From NCBI GenBank assembly GCA_963377175.1, contig CAUJNA010000466.1:84501-148500 (forward strand): a stretch of 64,000 nucleotides of DNA, given 5' to 3'. Below, in pieces: positions 1-10,471 of this stretch (position 1 is the stretch's first letter; every line of letters starts with the position of its first letter). This DNA comes from Effrenium voratum. Taxonomy: Eukaryota > Sar > Dinophyceae > Suessiales > Symbiodiniaceae. A program made the translations under genes and the position numbers. The notes under the pieces were generated by a model. It was not told where the DNA came from. It saw nothing but the letters and a program-made list of their open reading frames with translations, and searched no databases.

Positions 1-55
1 CCACGTCCAGCAAACCATACTTCTCGAAGTCGGCCTGCGCCTGCCTCTGCCGCTC
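1..55 (-). CDS. TRM61: TRM61 exon, cut by the window edge
   Basis: 55 visible bases: ERQAEAQADFEKYGLLDV, the helix after the EFHE strand. The acceptor is GTTCAG. The exon or its donor continues left of the window. Confidence 0.82.
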
Positions 56-3000
56 CTGAACGCGCTTCAAGCCACGGAAACGGACGCACTGGATAGCTTC
101 GAAGTTCCTTCCTTTTGGGCGGGCGTGGTGGTCAAAGATAGGGGAATCCATTGAAAAAGGGGTGAAACGGGGACGAAAACCTGAGGTCCATATCCTGGTG
201 GTGTAATGCTGACCCATGCCGGTTGATCAAAAAGGTCAGGACTGCCTGGGGCGACCAGGGAAACCCGTTGGGAATATTTTTCTCGACCGCCGTACCGCCG
301 TGTGTTTTTGTGGAGGCCCAGGAAACCCCGATTTTTCAGGTGGGTAACAAGCGAGACCAAAAGAACAACCTGGATCGTTGAAAAAGTTCCTTTTTTTTGA
401 CTCAATCCCAGGCATCCCCTCATATTAAGGGTGGTTTGAGACATCCTTTGGGTTGCCACTTTAAGATGAGCATCTTTTTGTTTTTTCCTTTGGACTATCC
501 AAATTTGCTGGTATGCCCCTTTTGAACAAGGTGAACCTTTTCGAAACCCTTTGCGTTGGAAAAAAAGAAAAACTCCTTAAGGACTATACAAATCCTTTTG
601 AACCACATTTGGAAATAGAGGACCCAGCCTTGACGAGGTGCCTTTCCGGGCTCCGTGTAATGCGATTCCGATCGGCTCCGGATCCTTTCTGTGCCCCGTT
701 CAGTGTGCCCAGCCGAGCCCCAGTTGGGTACAAAGGTCTACAGGGGGATGGTTGGGACGTGAGAAGTCGACAGAAACCTGGGCCGATCTCAACGAATCTA
801 TGCAGAACTTGATGACCTTTTTGGAGAAGCCCCAGATGAATTGGCTGACTCCAACCTCATCAAAACATGCGCAGCCAACGGAGGCCCAACGCAGAAGACC
901 AAGCTCTTACTAATGTTCTCACACCAATCCACAAACAGTTTTCTGCAATTTGGCTGTTCCGTCTGAACAGCAGCGCTGCCAGGCGCAGATTCGAGTTTCC
1001 AGCGGAAACTTGAAAGAAAGGCGTGTTGATCAAAAAGATCGTGAATGGGAATGCGCTGTTGGCAGCCACATGAAAAATGTTGCACAGGAGCTCTGTCTGT
1101 TGCTCGCTGGCTCCCCAAAGCTGCAAGGCAACAGCTGAAAGAGAGCCGGCTGGGGCTAAAACTGCAAGCAAGAGCCAACCACAAAGGCACGGACCCTAAA
1201 CCCTACAACTAACCTTTAGGTGCCGGTCGCAGCAACTCTATGTCCTTTGAGAGAAATCAATCAGCGGAATTCTGCCTGGAACAGGGTGTCCCTGCTTTGG
1301 GGGAGCCAGTAGACTACCCTCAAAATACCCTCTTTCCCGCGTTGCCATGGCACCAGGCAATTGGTCCCTCCGAGAGGAAACTGATCTTCCAGCTGCCCTC
1401 TTACAGGTGCCATAGAGGAAGATGAGTGGAACCGGTCTCAAATCCGAGCCCATCTATGTGAAACAGGACACACCTGGCTCTCAAAGAATCTCAAATCGCA
1501 ACCTGCAGGGGCGTCGGCTTTTCCTTTTGGGCAAGAAGGGCACCTTGCGCCTCAAAAGAAAAGGGACGAGGCACCCTGTATGGGTTCCCCAAATGCCAAG
1601 AGCCCCAAGCAAAAAACGCTAGCCCAAAGCCCCAACAAACAACGAGCACTGGGGGGGGGGGGGGAACGGAGACAGCCCTTGAAGCGGCCAACCCTTTTGC
1701 GGGTTCCACGGGTTTCGCTTCCACCGAACCCCCCCCGGGCGTTTCGCAGATTCCAGGGGTCCTGGTCCATCGGAGCCCCCAGCCGGACCTCCAAAAGTCC
1801 AACCAAGTCCAGCTAAAGCCGACCGAGCAAGAGGTTGCTTGGAGAGGTCACATAATGATAAGAAGAACAAGAACAAGAAGACAAATAATACATGTATGAA
1901 TAATAAGCAACTTGTTTAAAAAGAAAAGAAACTTGCCGCTGGAGGTGGCGTTCCCTTGAACCTGCCGCTTTTGGAGCTTCCAAAACTCGAAGACGGCTCG
2001 GAAAGGGTGCAAAGCCAGACAACAGGCAAACACATGGGCATGGTTGGTTGTGGAGAAAAACCGGCGGACCTGTTGCTTCGGCACCTCACCGGAGAGCCTC
2101 CCCCCCCCCCGGCAGCTCCGCCCGCGTTTGTCGCCGCCGGCGCCGCGTGCCTCGTGGAACTCGAAGGTGTGCAGCCGCCCTCCAGGCCGCAGCGCGCGGC
2201 CCAGGCTCGCGGACACGGAGCCAGAGCCCGTGCCCGCCTCGCGCGAAGCCGTGAGCCGTGAGCCGTGAGCCGTGAAACGAGAGCTGGGAGAGCCGGGAGA
2301 GCCGGGAGATGGCAGGGTGGGGGTGGGGTGGGGTGGGACATTCCTTTTGGCTTCGGAGTTCTGTGGGTGGTTGAAAAAGGTGAAAGGGAACCCAAAAATT
2401 TCTGGGGGTGTGGCTTGTCCATTTGACAAGACAGTTTGGTGGACGTCGTTTCAGTTGGGGTTCATGTCAACTAGCCACCCGGGAGGGCATTCATTGAAAC
2501 TCATAGCCATCTGGTTACCGCCAAGGAAAAAACCGGGCCAAGGCCTGTTCTACGTGCCGCACGCAACAACCCAGCGTTTCTTGCTGCCGGAACAGGTTTG
2601 CGTGTTGTGTGGAATAGGGACTAGTTGCGGGAAGCACAAAACCCTGATTGATCGATGGAGGGCATCCATTTTCGTATGACACTTCGCTGCATGATACACA
2701 TGCTGGAGCAAGCCGTGTTGACTACGGGCTCCAATCAGAGGCAGTTCCGGATTCCAAGTTTGAACAAGCCCCCCCTCCCAAAGAAAAACAAGTACCAGCA
2801 TAGACTCCAGATAGCGCTAAGCCGGCAGATGCTTGCACGCCAGCACCTCCAACAGCAAACAGCAATTCCCAGAGCACACGGCCGTCAATCTCTCAAAAAT
2901 GCACCCGTACTCCCCCAATAGCCCAAACAGCGTCCCCAAGCAGCACCTCCACCAACACCCCAAACTGCACGCCCGCAAGCGTCCTGACAGCACGCAGCAT

Positions 3001-6000
3001 CACAGTGGCTCCACCTGCACCATGATGATGTTGACAGCATCATGGTGATGCTGACAGCATCATGCTGATACACCAACCACGAACCTTTACGCGTTAGCCG
3101 CGCTACGTTTAAGGCAGAGACGACGGCCTGGTGAGTTCGACGCCATCATGATGGTGCGAACAGCATCAAGACGATGCAGCTGGCGTCGTGATGACACAGC
3201 CACGAATCACCTTGCGACATCGTAGTGAAATTCAGCATCGTCTTGACGATGTCAACAGAATCATAGGCTACATGACCCGCGAACCATAACGCGGCATCGA
3301 AATGATTCCCGCAGCATCATGGTACTGTTGGCGCAATCATGATTTTACACCAGCCACGAAACATTCCGACGATGTCCTAATGCGTTCAACAACATCATGA
3401 TTAATGTTGCACCTGGTTTAATATCGGTAGTCTGAATTATGTCAAGTTTCCCCACGACCCCCCCCACTACTTCGGTACCATGATTTATGTCAAGTTCGAA
3501 CCCCAAAAAATCCTGTTGAACAAAATCTGACTCAAAAATCGCAATATGGGCAACTGATTTCCCCTCTCAGCTTCCTGGCTCAGTCCCAGTAGTGAAACTC
3601 TGCAAATCTTTGGTTGCTCAACCTGAGACGCTGTGGGCCTCAAAATCTAAAAGCGTAGCAAGCCAAGACCTGAGCCTCTGAATTCCTGATTTGATCCTAA
3701 GCCCCAACCATCAAAATTCTTTACTTAAATCCATCCAAAAACAAGCCCCAAACAGTCCTACAGAGGGGGTTGCCCACAAGGGGGCCTGATCCTCTTTGAG
3801 GGGCACTGTTTGGGCACCATGTTTAATGTCCAGTCTTAGGGTGGCAACCCAAAAGGAAGTGCTGGCAATACTAAACCAAGTAGTGGCAGCCCAAAAGGAA
3901 GTGCTGGCAAGACTAAACTAAGTAGTGGCAACCCAACAGGAAGTGCTGGCAATACTAAACCAAGTAGTGGCAATCCAAAAGGAAGTGCTGGCAATACTAA
4001 ACTAAGTAGTGGCAATACCAAAGCAATACTCAACTCACCCAAGCCCCCCGCCAAATCCCTATTCAGGATCCCCAGGACTGTTTTGACTGTTTCACGGGGC
4101 GGGAGGGCCCACAGTAAACAAGGTCCAACATTACGTGCTCAGCATCATGATGATACTACAACCACGAATCATCACCCCCTAGCAGCCTGCCATCGCGCAT
4201 CCCACAGCACCTGCACCAGCACCCCAAACTGCAGCACGCCCCCTAGCACCCGGTCGTCAATCTCGCAAAAATGCGCCCGCGCCGCCACCAGCACCTCAAA
4301 CAGCACCCCAAACTGCATGCCCGCTAGCACCCGGTCGTCAATCCCACAAAAATGCGCCCGCGCCGCCACCAGCACCTCAAACAGCACCCAAACTGCATGC
4401 CCCCTAGCACCCGGTCGTCAATCCCACAAATAACTGTCCCTCTGCATTAGAAGTTAGAACCCCTGTAGCTTTGAGCTATCTGGCGAAAAAGGGGGGCTGC
4501 CGCATCTCAAGCGCTCACGGCATCTGAGCCCAAGATGGCCCAAAAACGTGCACGCTTCTAGGACCTTCTGTTTTTACTAGGGGGGGGAGGGGAGGCCCAT
4601 AGAACAGCCCGGCGATCGCAGTCCAGCTACAAGAACGCCGCGCGCCTCGCAAATGACCCGCCCCGGCCGCGCGTCCAGCAAGCACCGCAGCCTTCAGTTC
4701 AAGGGTCTTCTTTACAAAAGGACACGCTCGCATTGGTCGATCATGTCAACCCCAGATTAGTTGTTTCCCCAAAAGTGGCTTAAATGGGACACCTCCGCAA
4801 ATCAACCAGAGGTTGTTCATCCTTGCACCAAGCAGGAACCAACCAAATTCCGTGTTGTGCTTAGAGGGCGCCCTTGACTATCTATCTCGCATGTTCAGCA
4901 AGCAGGTGGTCAAAAGTTGCATTCATGGATGAGCTCGAGATTCTTCATGGCAATAATTATACTCATTATGCCAAAACACAAACATACACGATCAAGTGGC
5001 ATTGACCGTGAATCACATGCGTTCGCATCTTTGTCCGATTTCAGGCGAGAGTATGCAGAACCAGCTCCGGAGTCCCATTTAGGGTCTCCATGGGAGACAA
5101 GGGGGCACCTTGTTTTCAGATTTCAAAGGGACACTCCCCCCCAAAAAAAAACAAACACAGAGAAAACCACTGGAGGCCCGTTTCTGCCAGGCAGCATCGA
5201 GATGTCCGCGTGGTACACAATCTGCCTCGTTGAAACGAGCAGCACGCGCGTTGATGTCCACGCACCAGAGTTTCCGGCAAAGCTTTCCGTGTGCCATGAT
5301 CAATCCTACTGTGGATGGACAAAATCCTGCACCACCCAAGAAACCCTGGAAGGATGATTCCCCTGTAAATACCAACGACAAATGGTTTCCCATGGTTTCA
5401 AAGTGGTGCAGGATTTCGTCTATCCACAGTAGCTCCAACGTGGGTCGTGGTTGAGCGATGGTGCGCTACAGTACCCGAGGTGGTGGGTAAAGGATACCAC
5501 AGGGCCCAAAAGAAATTGTTTGAGAACCGCCTCAAAGCATGTGCAGTTGCGGCTATCGTTCATATCTTCCCATTAAGGAGATGATGAGCACCCCTACCAA
5601 CCCCAAAGCGCTCTTCGACCGTGCCGTCTTGTCTCTTGCTTCTGCTTGTTCGCGGAAACGAAAGGCGACTGGGGGACTGCAAAACAGGAATCTCACCTGA
5701 GACTCTCTTGATGATAACAAGCAGCAGACACACACACACACACACCAACTGCTTTGTCGTCAGCTTCCATGACTGTTGGAAAAAAAATTCAAATGATTCA
5801 CTTTTTGTTTTTTGGTCGCAAACCTCAAATTTTCTCGATTTGGCCAAGATGCAAACCTCTGAGGAACCAGAGGTACAAGGGCCCCACCTCATTCCCTGGG
5901 TTTTCGCTTGCAAAGCCTCAGGACCTCTCAGCGCCCGGCGTGCGGTGCGTCAAGCTGTGCGTCACAAACTCTGGGGAAGCCCGCAGCAGCGCCAGCCAGA

Positions 6001-9000
6001 GCCCGCCTCGACCAAACCAACGGCTTTGCTTGGGGTGGCCCCTATGTGTTTTTCGTGGAAAATGGGTGGGCTCGTCTTTTTTGGTGCGTTGGTATGCGTT
6101 TTTTAGGGTTGTTGGAGGGAAATGAGAGGGAACTCCTTGAGACAAATGAGCGTCGAAGTTGGATGCAACACTCCCTGTCCGCGAGATCGATCAGGAACCG
6201 TTGGCTAGGACCCCTTAAACCGGCCCCCCTGAAAAGTGAGGCGCTTCCCCCGGGAAAACGAACCTCTCTGATTCCAAATCATGGAAGTTCCTTCTGGGGG
6301 GGACGTCTGCAGCTTGGCTGCGGCATATAAAGCGAAACCAAAAACGAAACCAACTCCCGCGTTTGGGTGTATCTTTTCTTTAGGGTACCCCCAAAAGGTG
6401 GTTTTCCTTTGACCTTCTCTTTAAAAACCACCAGAGACCGGTACCCCCAAAAGGAACCACACCCATTTGAGTTCTCCCTTGAGAGGCAGGAACCCTTCCA
6501 AACAAGAAAAGGGCAAGAAAAGCGCACGGTAAATGTATCGCAGCAGTGGATGGCCAAACACAAAATGCAAGGCTTATAAGGGGGAACAAGGGAACCACCC
6601 GCATCCCATCCAACCGGGTACATAGCAACTACCTTTTGGACAGTAGCAAAGCTAATTTAGGACATGGGAAAAAGCAGTTGCAAGTTGAGAAGTGGATGGG
6701 TTTGGTGGGCGGCTTGCAATAGCGATACTTAGGGCAACCGTACCGAACAGGTTGCCGGATTCCTGAAAAACCCAGAGGTAGCGATGCTCCAGACGAAGGT
6801 TTGCGCAGGACGTGGGCCAATTGGTGAGCCCCCCAAGCTGCCCCCAAGGTTTCTCTGGCAATGTAGCGAGTCCCTGCCAAATGGACCATACTGGACGTGT
6901 TGACCGAACCTCTGACACAAAAACAGGCCAGGGCCTCTTCAAACCCTGGTTTGTTGACCACTGGTGTTTAAGCATGATGTTTTGTTGTTTCCCCTGGCAA
7001 AAAAGCCAGAATACTGTCGACCCCGTAATAATAATCAACCCCTGTTTATTAATAGGGGGGTGTTCCCCGCCCAAGGTGGTCTGATTCCCCACTAAACCCA
7101 GGCACACCTCCCTATAAACTGGGGTTGATTAATATGGAGGTCAACACCTTGTGGTTGTGACAACATCTTACCCCTCGGAGAATCCTACAATCCCGGCCTT
7201 TGCGGGAACGCACCTTACTGCCATAGGACCTCCCGATGATCTCGTCATGGTGGAAGTTGCCAAAGCCTGCGATGTCACGAAGCGGACGTTTCACTGGGCT
7301 CAGAAAGATGGAGATCAACATGGCAAGGCGAAAATTCCTGCGGTTTGCCCTAGCTCTTTCATGTTGAGCCACGCCCATTTGGCCATGGGTCAAAAGCCAA
7401 ATCGGTTAGCCCCCAGTCAACATCCGAATCCCCACTAAAATAAAGCCTAAAATGGGTGGTGCACCTACAGCCATTTAGGTTTTAGCCTCCTTCACAAGGC
7501 ATAAGCGCCATCTACTTTCTCCCACTCCGAGACTTGAAGCCTCGCTGGCCACCCGAATCGGTGAATAGCCCCAGGCGTTTTCCGCCGAAGCCCCAACGCG
7601 TGTGGCTTGAACATGTTTGAGCCATGTTTGCTTGAACCACCATGCTTTCCCTTGAGCCTTTGGAGATAAAACATCCATATGCTTGCTTTCCCTAGATCCT
7701 CCTTCTTTGTTTTCGGGGGGATTCACCAAAAAACGAGTACAATCAACTCCTTTCTGCTTTCATCCCCCCCGTGCATCAAATGAGGCCGCACCCGAGGAAT
7801 ATCCAGTTTCTCTCACACTTTCAGGCCTTCAGGCCCTCTTGAGCACTCAACCCGCACGGTTCCCACGGTTCCCACGGCTTAACCCACGCCCGGAGAATCG
7901 CCGGCGAAACGAAGCAACACGAGAAACAAAGTCTGTCTTCCCAGCTTCCCTCTGATTGGTGGCTTGGATTGGTGGAAAGGGATGCTTTCTCAGTTACCCT
8001 AGTTCACATCCCCAAAACCACCAAACTAACTAAGTAGCTGATCTTCTGGCTAGCATGAGGAACCGGATGTTTTTCATCAGCCACTCTTCACCGCTGATCG
8101 CGGCGATTGTAAGTAGACTCAGAGATCTTCTGCCAGGCTCAAACGGGTCTTCCCCGTGCAGTGAAAGGTGTGGGTGGCTCGTCGTTTTGGATTTCGGGGG
8201 TTTGTTTGATTTCCCCTTACAACCACCAAAAAGGGGTACCCACTCACAAAACTACACCCCCATGTACACATTCCGCTTGGAATGCATGCAGTCGTGGGCG
8301 CTAGCCGCTAACCCCCGCCCGACCCGAAAAAGGGCTGGATCTTGAAATGGAAAACCCACTGGAGTTGCTGCCAACAGCAGCAACTCTTTTAGAGCTTTTA
8401 CTTGCCCACAATTGAACAAAACAAAACTTTGCACCCCCCCCCCCCCCCCCCAAGTCGTCTGTCGGCTCGTCAGTCGATGTGGGTTTATGCGACCCTTGCG
8501 GGCCACCCCAACTTGCTCCTCAGATTCGTCTGTCTTTGTTGGATGGTACCCTTTTGTCGGGTCAAGGGACACCAAAAGGAAGACCAAATTCCATTTCGCA
8601 AAGTCCAAATCCGGAGAAAAAGAAGAAGTCCAAATCTCCAAAAAACACGCACCCCCAACCTCAACTTGGAATCCTTACCCATCGAGCAACCCATTCCATG
8701 ACTCTCCCGACTCTTTATCCAGGGGCCCCCGGCGGTTGTTGGTGATCTCCCCGTGCTTCAGGACCACTCCGAAGATCTCATTGGCCGCACTTCGAACGGG
8801 AAAAATTGGAAAAAAAAATCCTGGGGCGCAGGAGAAACCAAAAAAAGGGGCTGCCACGGAGATCAAGATCACAGCCTGCTTCAAATGCGAGCGGATTTGT
8901 TTAAAAGTATGTCCAAGGCCTGGGTTTTCCATAGCAAAAGCTTCCGGTAGTTTGAAGGTGACATCATTACTGAAAGTAGATGACACAATGTTCTTTATGT

Positions 9001-9902
9001 GCGTAAGTACTGGCGAAGAATTGTGCCGTCCACTTTCACCCAACTGTACACAGGAAATTCGACTAAGACTACATCAAGGTTGGGAAAAACCACCCGACTT
9101 GCCCGCAAGACTGTGGACCCGCATGTGTCTGGGATGCACTATGTCGAAGGTAGACGGCACAGTTCGTGTTCTTTGGGCAAGGGGATGAACAAGCATTCAA
9201 GAATAGTCGCTGCTCCACTATCCATGATGGCCAGTGCACCTCCCGCCAAAACGTATGTCACTCCGTTCTCAGCCAAAGATACTGTGGATGGACCAAATCC
9301 TGCACCACTTTGTTTGCTTGTATTTACAGCGGACTCATCATTCCATCGTTTCCTAGCTGGTGCAGGATTTCGTCCATCCACAGTGGCAACGAGTGAACCA
9401 GGTTCCATCTTCCATGTGTTAACTCGCACTTGCGAAGGTTTGCCGCTTCTTCACTCGAGTCCCTACTTGTTGGGAATGCCTGATCCACGACCAAATGCCG
9501 TCAGGTGATGAGCCTCAATGGACACAGCGCGTTGTAACATGCCCAGTCAACTTGGCAACAAGCACCTACCTTTTGGGTTGAAAGCTCAAAAATGGCACAA
9601 CAACCTTTGAGCATGACATTTGATTCTTGAGCCCTTGGTGGCACTACACGAAAAGCAAAAGCAGCAAGCCATTCTTCTTCTTCTCTTTCCTTTTTGTTCC
9701 GGGGGGGGGGATAAGGGGGGCTAGCTTCCTTATGTGTTCTTCCCATTGTGTTTTGCTTCTCTCTTTTTTGGGGGGGGAGGTTGGGGATAAGGGGATAAGG
9801 CTGGCTCTTAAGAAGCAGCCCAACGGCGCATGGTGGGGATGTTCTTTGGCCGCGCCTGGGTGTAGCTGCCCCAAAGGATCACGAAGTCCCCCTCCCGCGC
9901 AC
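1..9902 (-). CDS. TRM61: TRM61-type tRNA (adenine-58-N1)-methyltransferase catalytic subunit, spliced, partial at both ends
   Basis: Locus entry; join of eight exons listed separately (9856-9902, 8734-8776, 7198-7266, 5940-6006, 5193-5225, 4646-4691, 2151-2237, 1-55), 149 codons. TRM61 with its TRM6 partner uses S-adenosylmethionine to make N1-methyladenosine at tRNA position 58. Seen in order: EGDFVIL; HDEIIGRSYGSKV; a TPELW-like LLRASPEF followed by THRT; QIVYHADIS; LLDARPG; the AdoMet motif I EAGTGSGS; and TFEFHEERQAEAQADFEKYG. All belong to the eukaryotic Trm61 family in the family's order. The QI(V/L)Y and EFHE blocks favour Trm61 over bacterial TrmI. Exon phases agree across all seven introns, and every intron reads GC...AG. 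The start codon exon (expected above 9.9 kb) was not found, and the C-terminal half lies left of the window. Confidence 0.88.
56..2150. other. TRM61 intron, about 2.1 kb
   Basis: No coding signal is convincing. It holds a fragment of the GGCTGTGGGTCA-type element near 175-230, a poly-G run at about 1653 and low-complexity sequence. Open frames here are chance. Confidence 0.6.
2151..2237 (-). CDS. TRM61: TRM61 exon with S-adenosylmethionine motif I
   Basis: 87 bases, 29 codons. AGTGSGSVSASL is the glycine-rich AdoMet-binding loop, and GGRLHTFEFHE is the following strand ending in the acidic residue that binds the ribose in class I methyltransferases (family knowledge). The acceptor is GCGCGAG and the donor GCACGC. 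Both sides of the upstream intron carry the same 8 bases, GCGAGGCG on the coding strand. Confidence 0.9.
3841..4018. repeat. 42-bp tandem repeat, about 4 copies
   Basis: The unit contains GGAAGTGCTGGCAATACTAA and is repeated about 4.2 times with a few substitutions. The 72-residue leucine- and proline-rich reverse frame is a by-product of the repeat. Confidence 0.9.
4246..4430. repeat. 81-bp tandem repeat, about 2.3 copies
   Basis: The unit begins GCACCCGGTCGTCAATC and contains GCGCCCGCGCCGCCACC. A more diverged copy of the same theme lies near 2828-2990 in the same intron. Confidence 0.85.
4646..4691 (-). CDS. TRM61: TRM61 micro-exon leading into AdoMet motif I
   Basis: 46 bases encoding LRCLLDARPGRVICE, the strand and turn just before the glycine-rich S-adenosylmethionine loop. 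The motif is completed by AGTGSGS in the next exon. The donor is GCGCGC after GCGAG. Confidence 0.87.
5193..5225 (-). CDS. TRM61: TRM61 33-base micro-exon (QIVYHADISM)
   Basis: 33 bases: 1 base finishing Thr, 10 codons QIVYHADISM, and 2 bases of a leucine codon finished by the next exon. It matches 'QILY..DIS' of Trm61. Both splice sites are non-standard: the acceptor AACGAG lacks pyrimidines and the donor is GCCTGG. The exon is too short to call without the family alignment. Confidence 0.85.
5307..5431. mobile_element. MITE-like element, family A (TACTGTGGATGG)
   Basis: 125 bp with long terminal inverted repeats: TACTGTGGATGGACAAAATC at the left, and TGGTGCAGGATTTCGTC then TATCCACAGTA at the right. 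No coding capacity. It lies in a TRM61 intron. Copies also lie at 9280-9385 and 57821-57961. Confidence 0.85.
5731..5748. repeat. CA microsatellite
   Basis: A short run of alternating CA in a TRM61 intron. Confidence 0.8.
5940..6006 (-). CDS. TRM61: TRM61 exon with LLR.SPE motif
   Basis: 67 bases (2 + 21 codons + 2). LLRASPEFVTHSLTHRT aligns with the family's 'LLRPTPELWTLSLPHRT'. The acceptor is GTCGAG and the donor GCCGGG. The split threonine codon (AC+G) is completed by the next exon. Confidence 0.85.
7015..7146. mobile_element. MITE-like element with TAAT.ATCAACCCC termini (family H)
   Basis: The left end TGTCGACCCCGTAATAATAA and the right end GGGGTTGATTAATATGGAGG followed by TCAACA are inverted repeats of each other. 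Related ends occur near 28752-28850 and 34196-34310. It lies in a TRM61 intron. Confidence 0.75.
7198..7266 (-). CDS. TRM61: TRM61 exon with HDEIIG..YGSK motif
   Basis: 69 bases. HDEIIGRSYGSKV is a hallmark of the Trm61 N-terminal domain (family form 'H.DLIG.P.GSKV'). A canonical-looking GTGCGT lies inside the exon after GGCAGTAAG. Using it would delete VRSRK and break the phase, so the GCCGGG donor after AAAG is preferred. Confidence 0.85.
7381..7475. mobile_element. MITE-like element, family B (GGCCATGGGTCAAAA), truncated
   Basis: It starts GGCCATGGGTCAAAAGCC and has the family's core 'CCCCACTAAAATA ... AAATGGGTGGTGCACC', but only a short remnant (CAGCCAT) of the right end. Confidence 0.7.
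7476..8733. other. rest of a TRM61 intron
   Basis: No coding signal in the TRM61 frame. It contains a poly-C run of about 18 bases near 8433-8450 and otherwise nothing recognised. Confidence 0.5.
8734..8776 (-). CDS. TRM61: TRM61 exon
   Basis: 43 bases encoding IFGVVLKHGEITNN plus the first base of an arginine codon. It corresponds to the family's 'K.G.TTQTRFG' strand. The join to the next exon restores R-F-G only if the donor is GCCGGG. The acceptor AATGAG has no pyrimidine tract. Confidence 0.8.
8972..9037. mobile_element. short palindromic element (AAAGTAGATGACAC)
   Basis: About 66 bp with inverted ends AAAGTAGATGACAC and GTGCCGTCCACTTT and the internal sequence GTGCGTAAGTAC. A closer pair of ends is seen at 37242-37306. 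Confidence 0.6.
9280..9385. mobile_element. MITE-like element, family A
   Basis: 106 bp. It starts TACTGTGGATGGACCAAATC and ends GGTGCAGGATTTCGTCCATC then CACAGTGG. The ends are nearly identical to the copy at 5307, but the interior differs. Confidence 0.85.
9856..9902 (-). CDS. TRM61: TRM61 exon, N-terminal beta-barrel strand
   Basis: 47 bases: 2 bases completing a codon, then 15 codons with EGDFVILWGSY, which matches the 'EGD.VIL' opening of Trm61 proteins. The acceptor is TTTCAG and the donor is GCGCGG after CAG. The start codon must lie in an upstream exon that ends in phase 1; I found no convincing one between 9.9 and 13.1 kb. Confidence 0.75.
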
Positions 9903-10432
9903 CTGAAACCATGGAAAAAGACTCGCATCTCAGGGGTCAAGAGGGCAAACCGAAGGGTCCGGGGGGATCGACCAGTGCTTTCCCATTGTTTACCTACAGG
10001 GTTGCCAACTTGGTTGTCTGAAGTACATGGGGTTTATCCTCCCTTCCCGGATTTTTTTGGCCGTCGGCCAAAGGTCAACAAACTTGATCCGGTTTTGGCA
10101 CCCTCCAGAGCCACCCCTATATTGGCAACTGCCAGAGATATGGCCGATGTCTGTCCCAGTTGTGTCCCACCATTTCCAAAACTGGCAAAAAAAAGAAGAA
10201 AAAGACGGCCACATCTCACAGATACCACAGCCCTGGCCGTAGGCCAATTCGAGTGATATCAAGCAAGCGGCGAAAGCCAAATCCCCAAAACCGAACAGCT
10301 GATAAGGCTACGTCTGATGTATGATGTATCCAAGCAAACAAAGACTCCAAGAAACATGGAAACAAAGCACCAAACAAGCACACAATCACACCAACAAACA
10401 AAGATCCAAACAAACAAAAAACCGATCAACCA

Positions 10433-10471
10433 ACCGACCTACCAACCGACCTACCAACCGACCTACCAACC
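10433..10471. repeat. 12-bp tandem repeat (ACCGACCTACCA)
   Basis: Three near-exact copies inside a purine-poor AACCAAAC-rich stretch. Confidence 0.85.

Larger units (their letters stand above)
2238..4645. other. TRM61 intron filled with repeats, about 2.4 kb
   Basis: It contains GATG/CATC-rich degenerate repeats (about 3000-3420), a 42-bp tandem array, an 81-bp tandem array and a diverged relative of the latter (about 2828-2990). No coding seen. Confidence 0.6.

Noticed and set aside
7200..7235. GTGCGT as donor in the TRM61 exon at 7198-7266
   Set aside because: It would remove VRSRK and break the phase with the next exon, which the family alignment does not allow.
8412..9188. Plus-strand open frame of 258 residues
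   Set aside because: It crosses a poly-C run and a palindromic element, is lysine- and proline-rich, and overlaps the TRM61 exon at 8734-8776 on the other strand.
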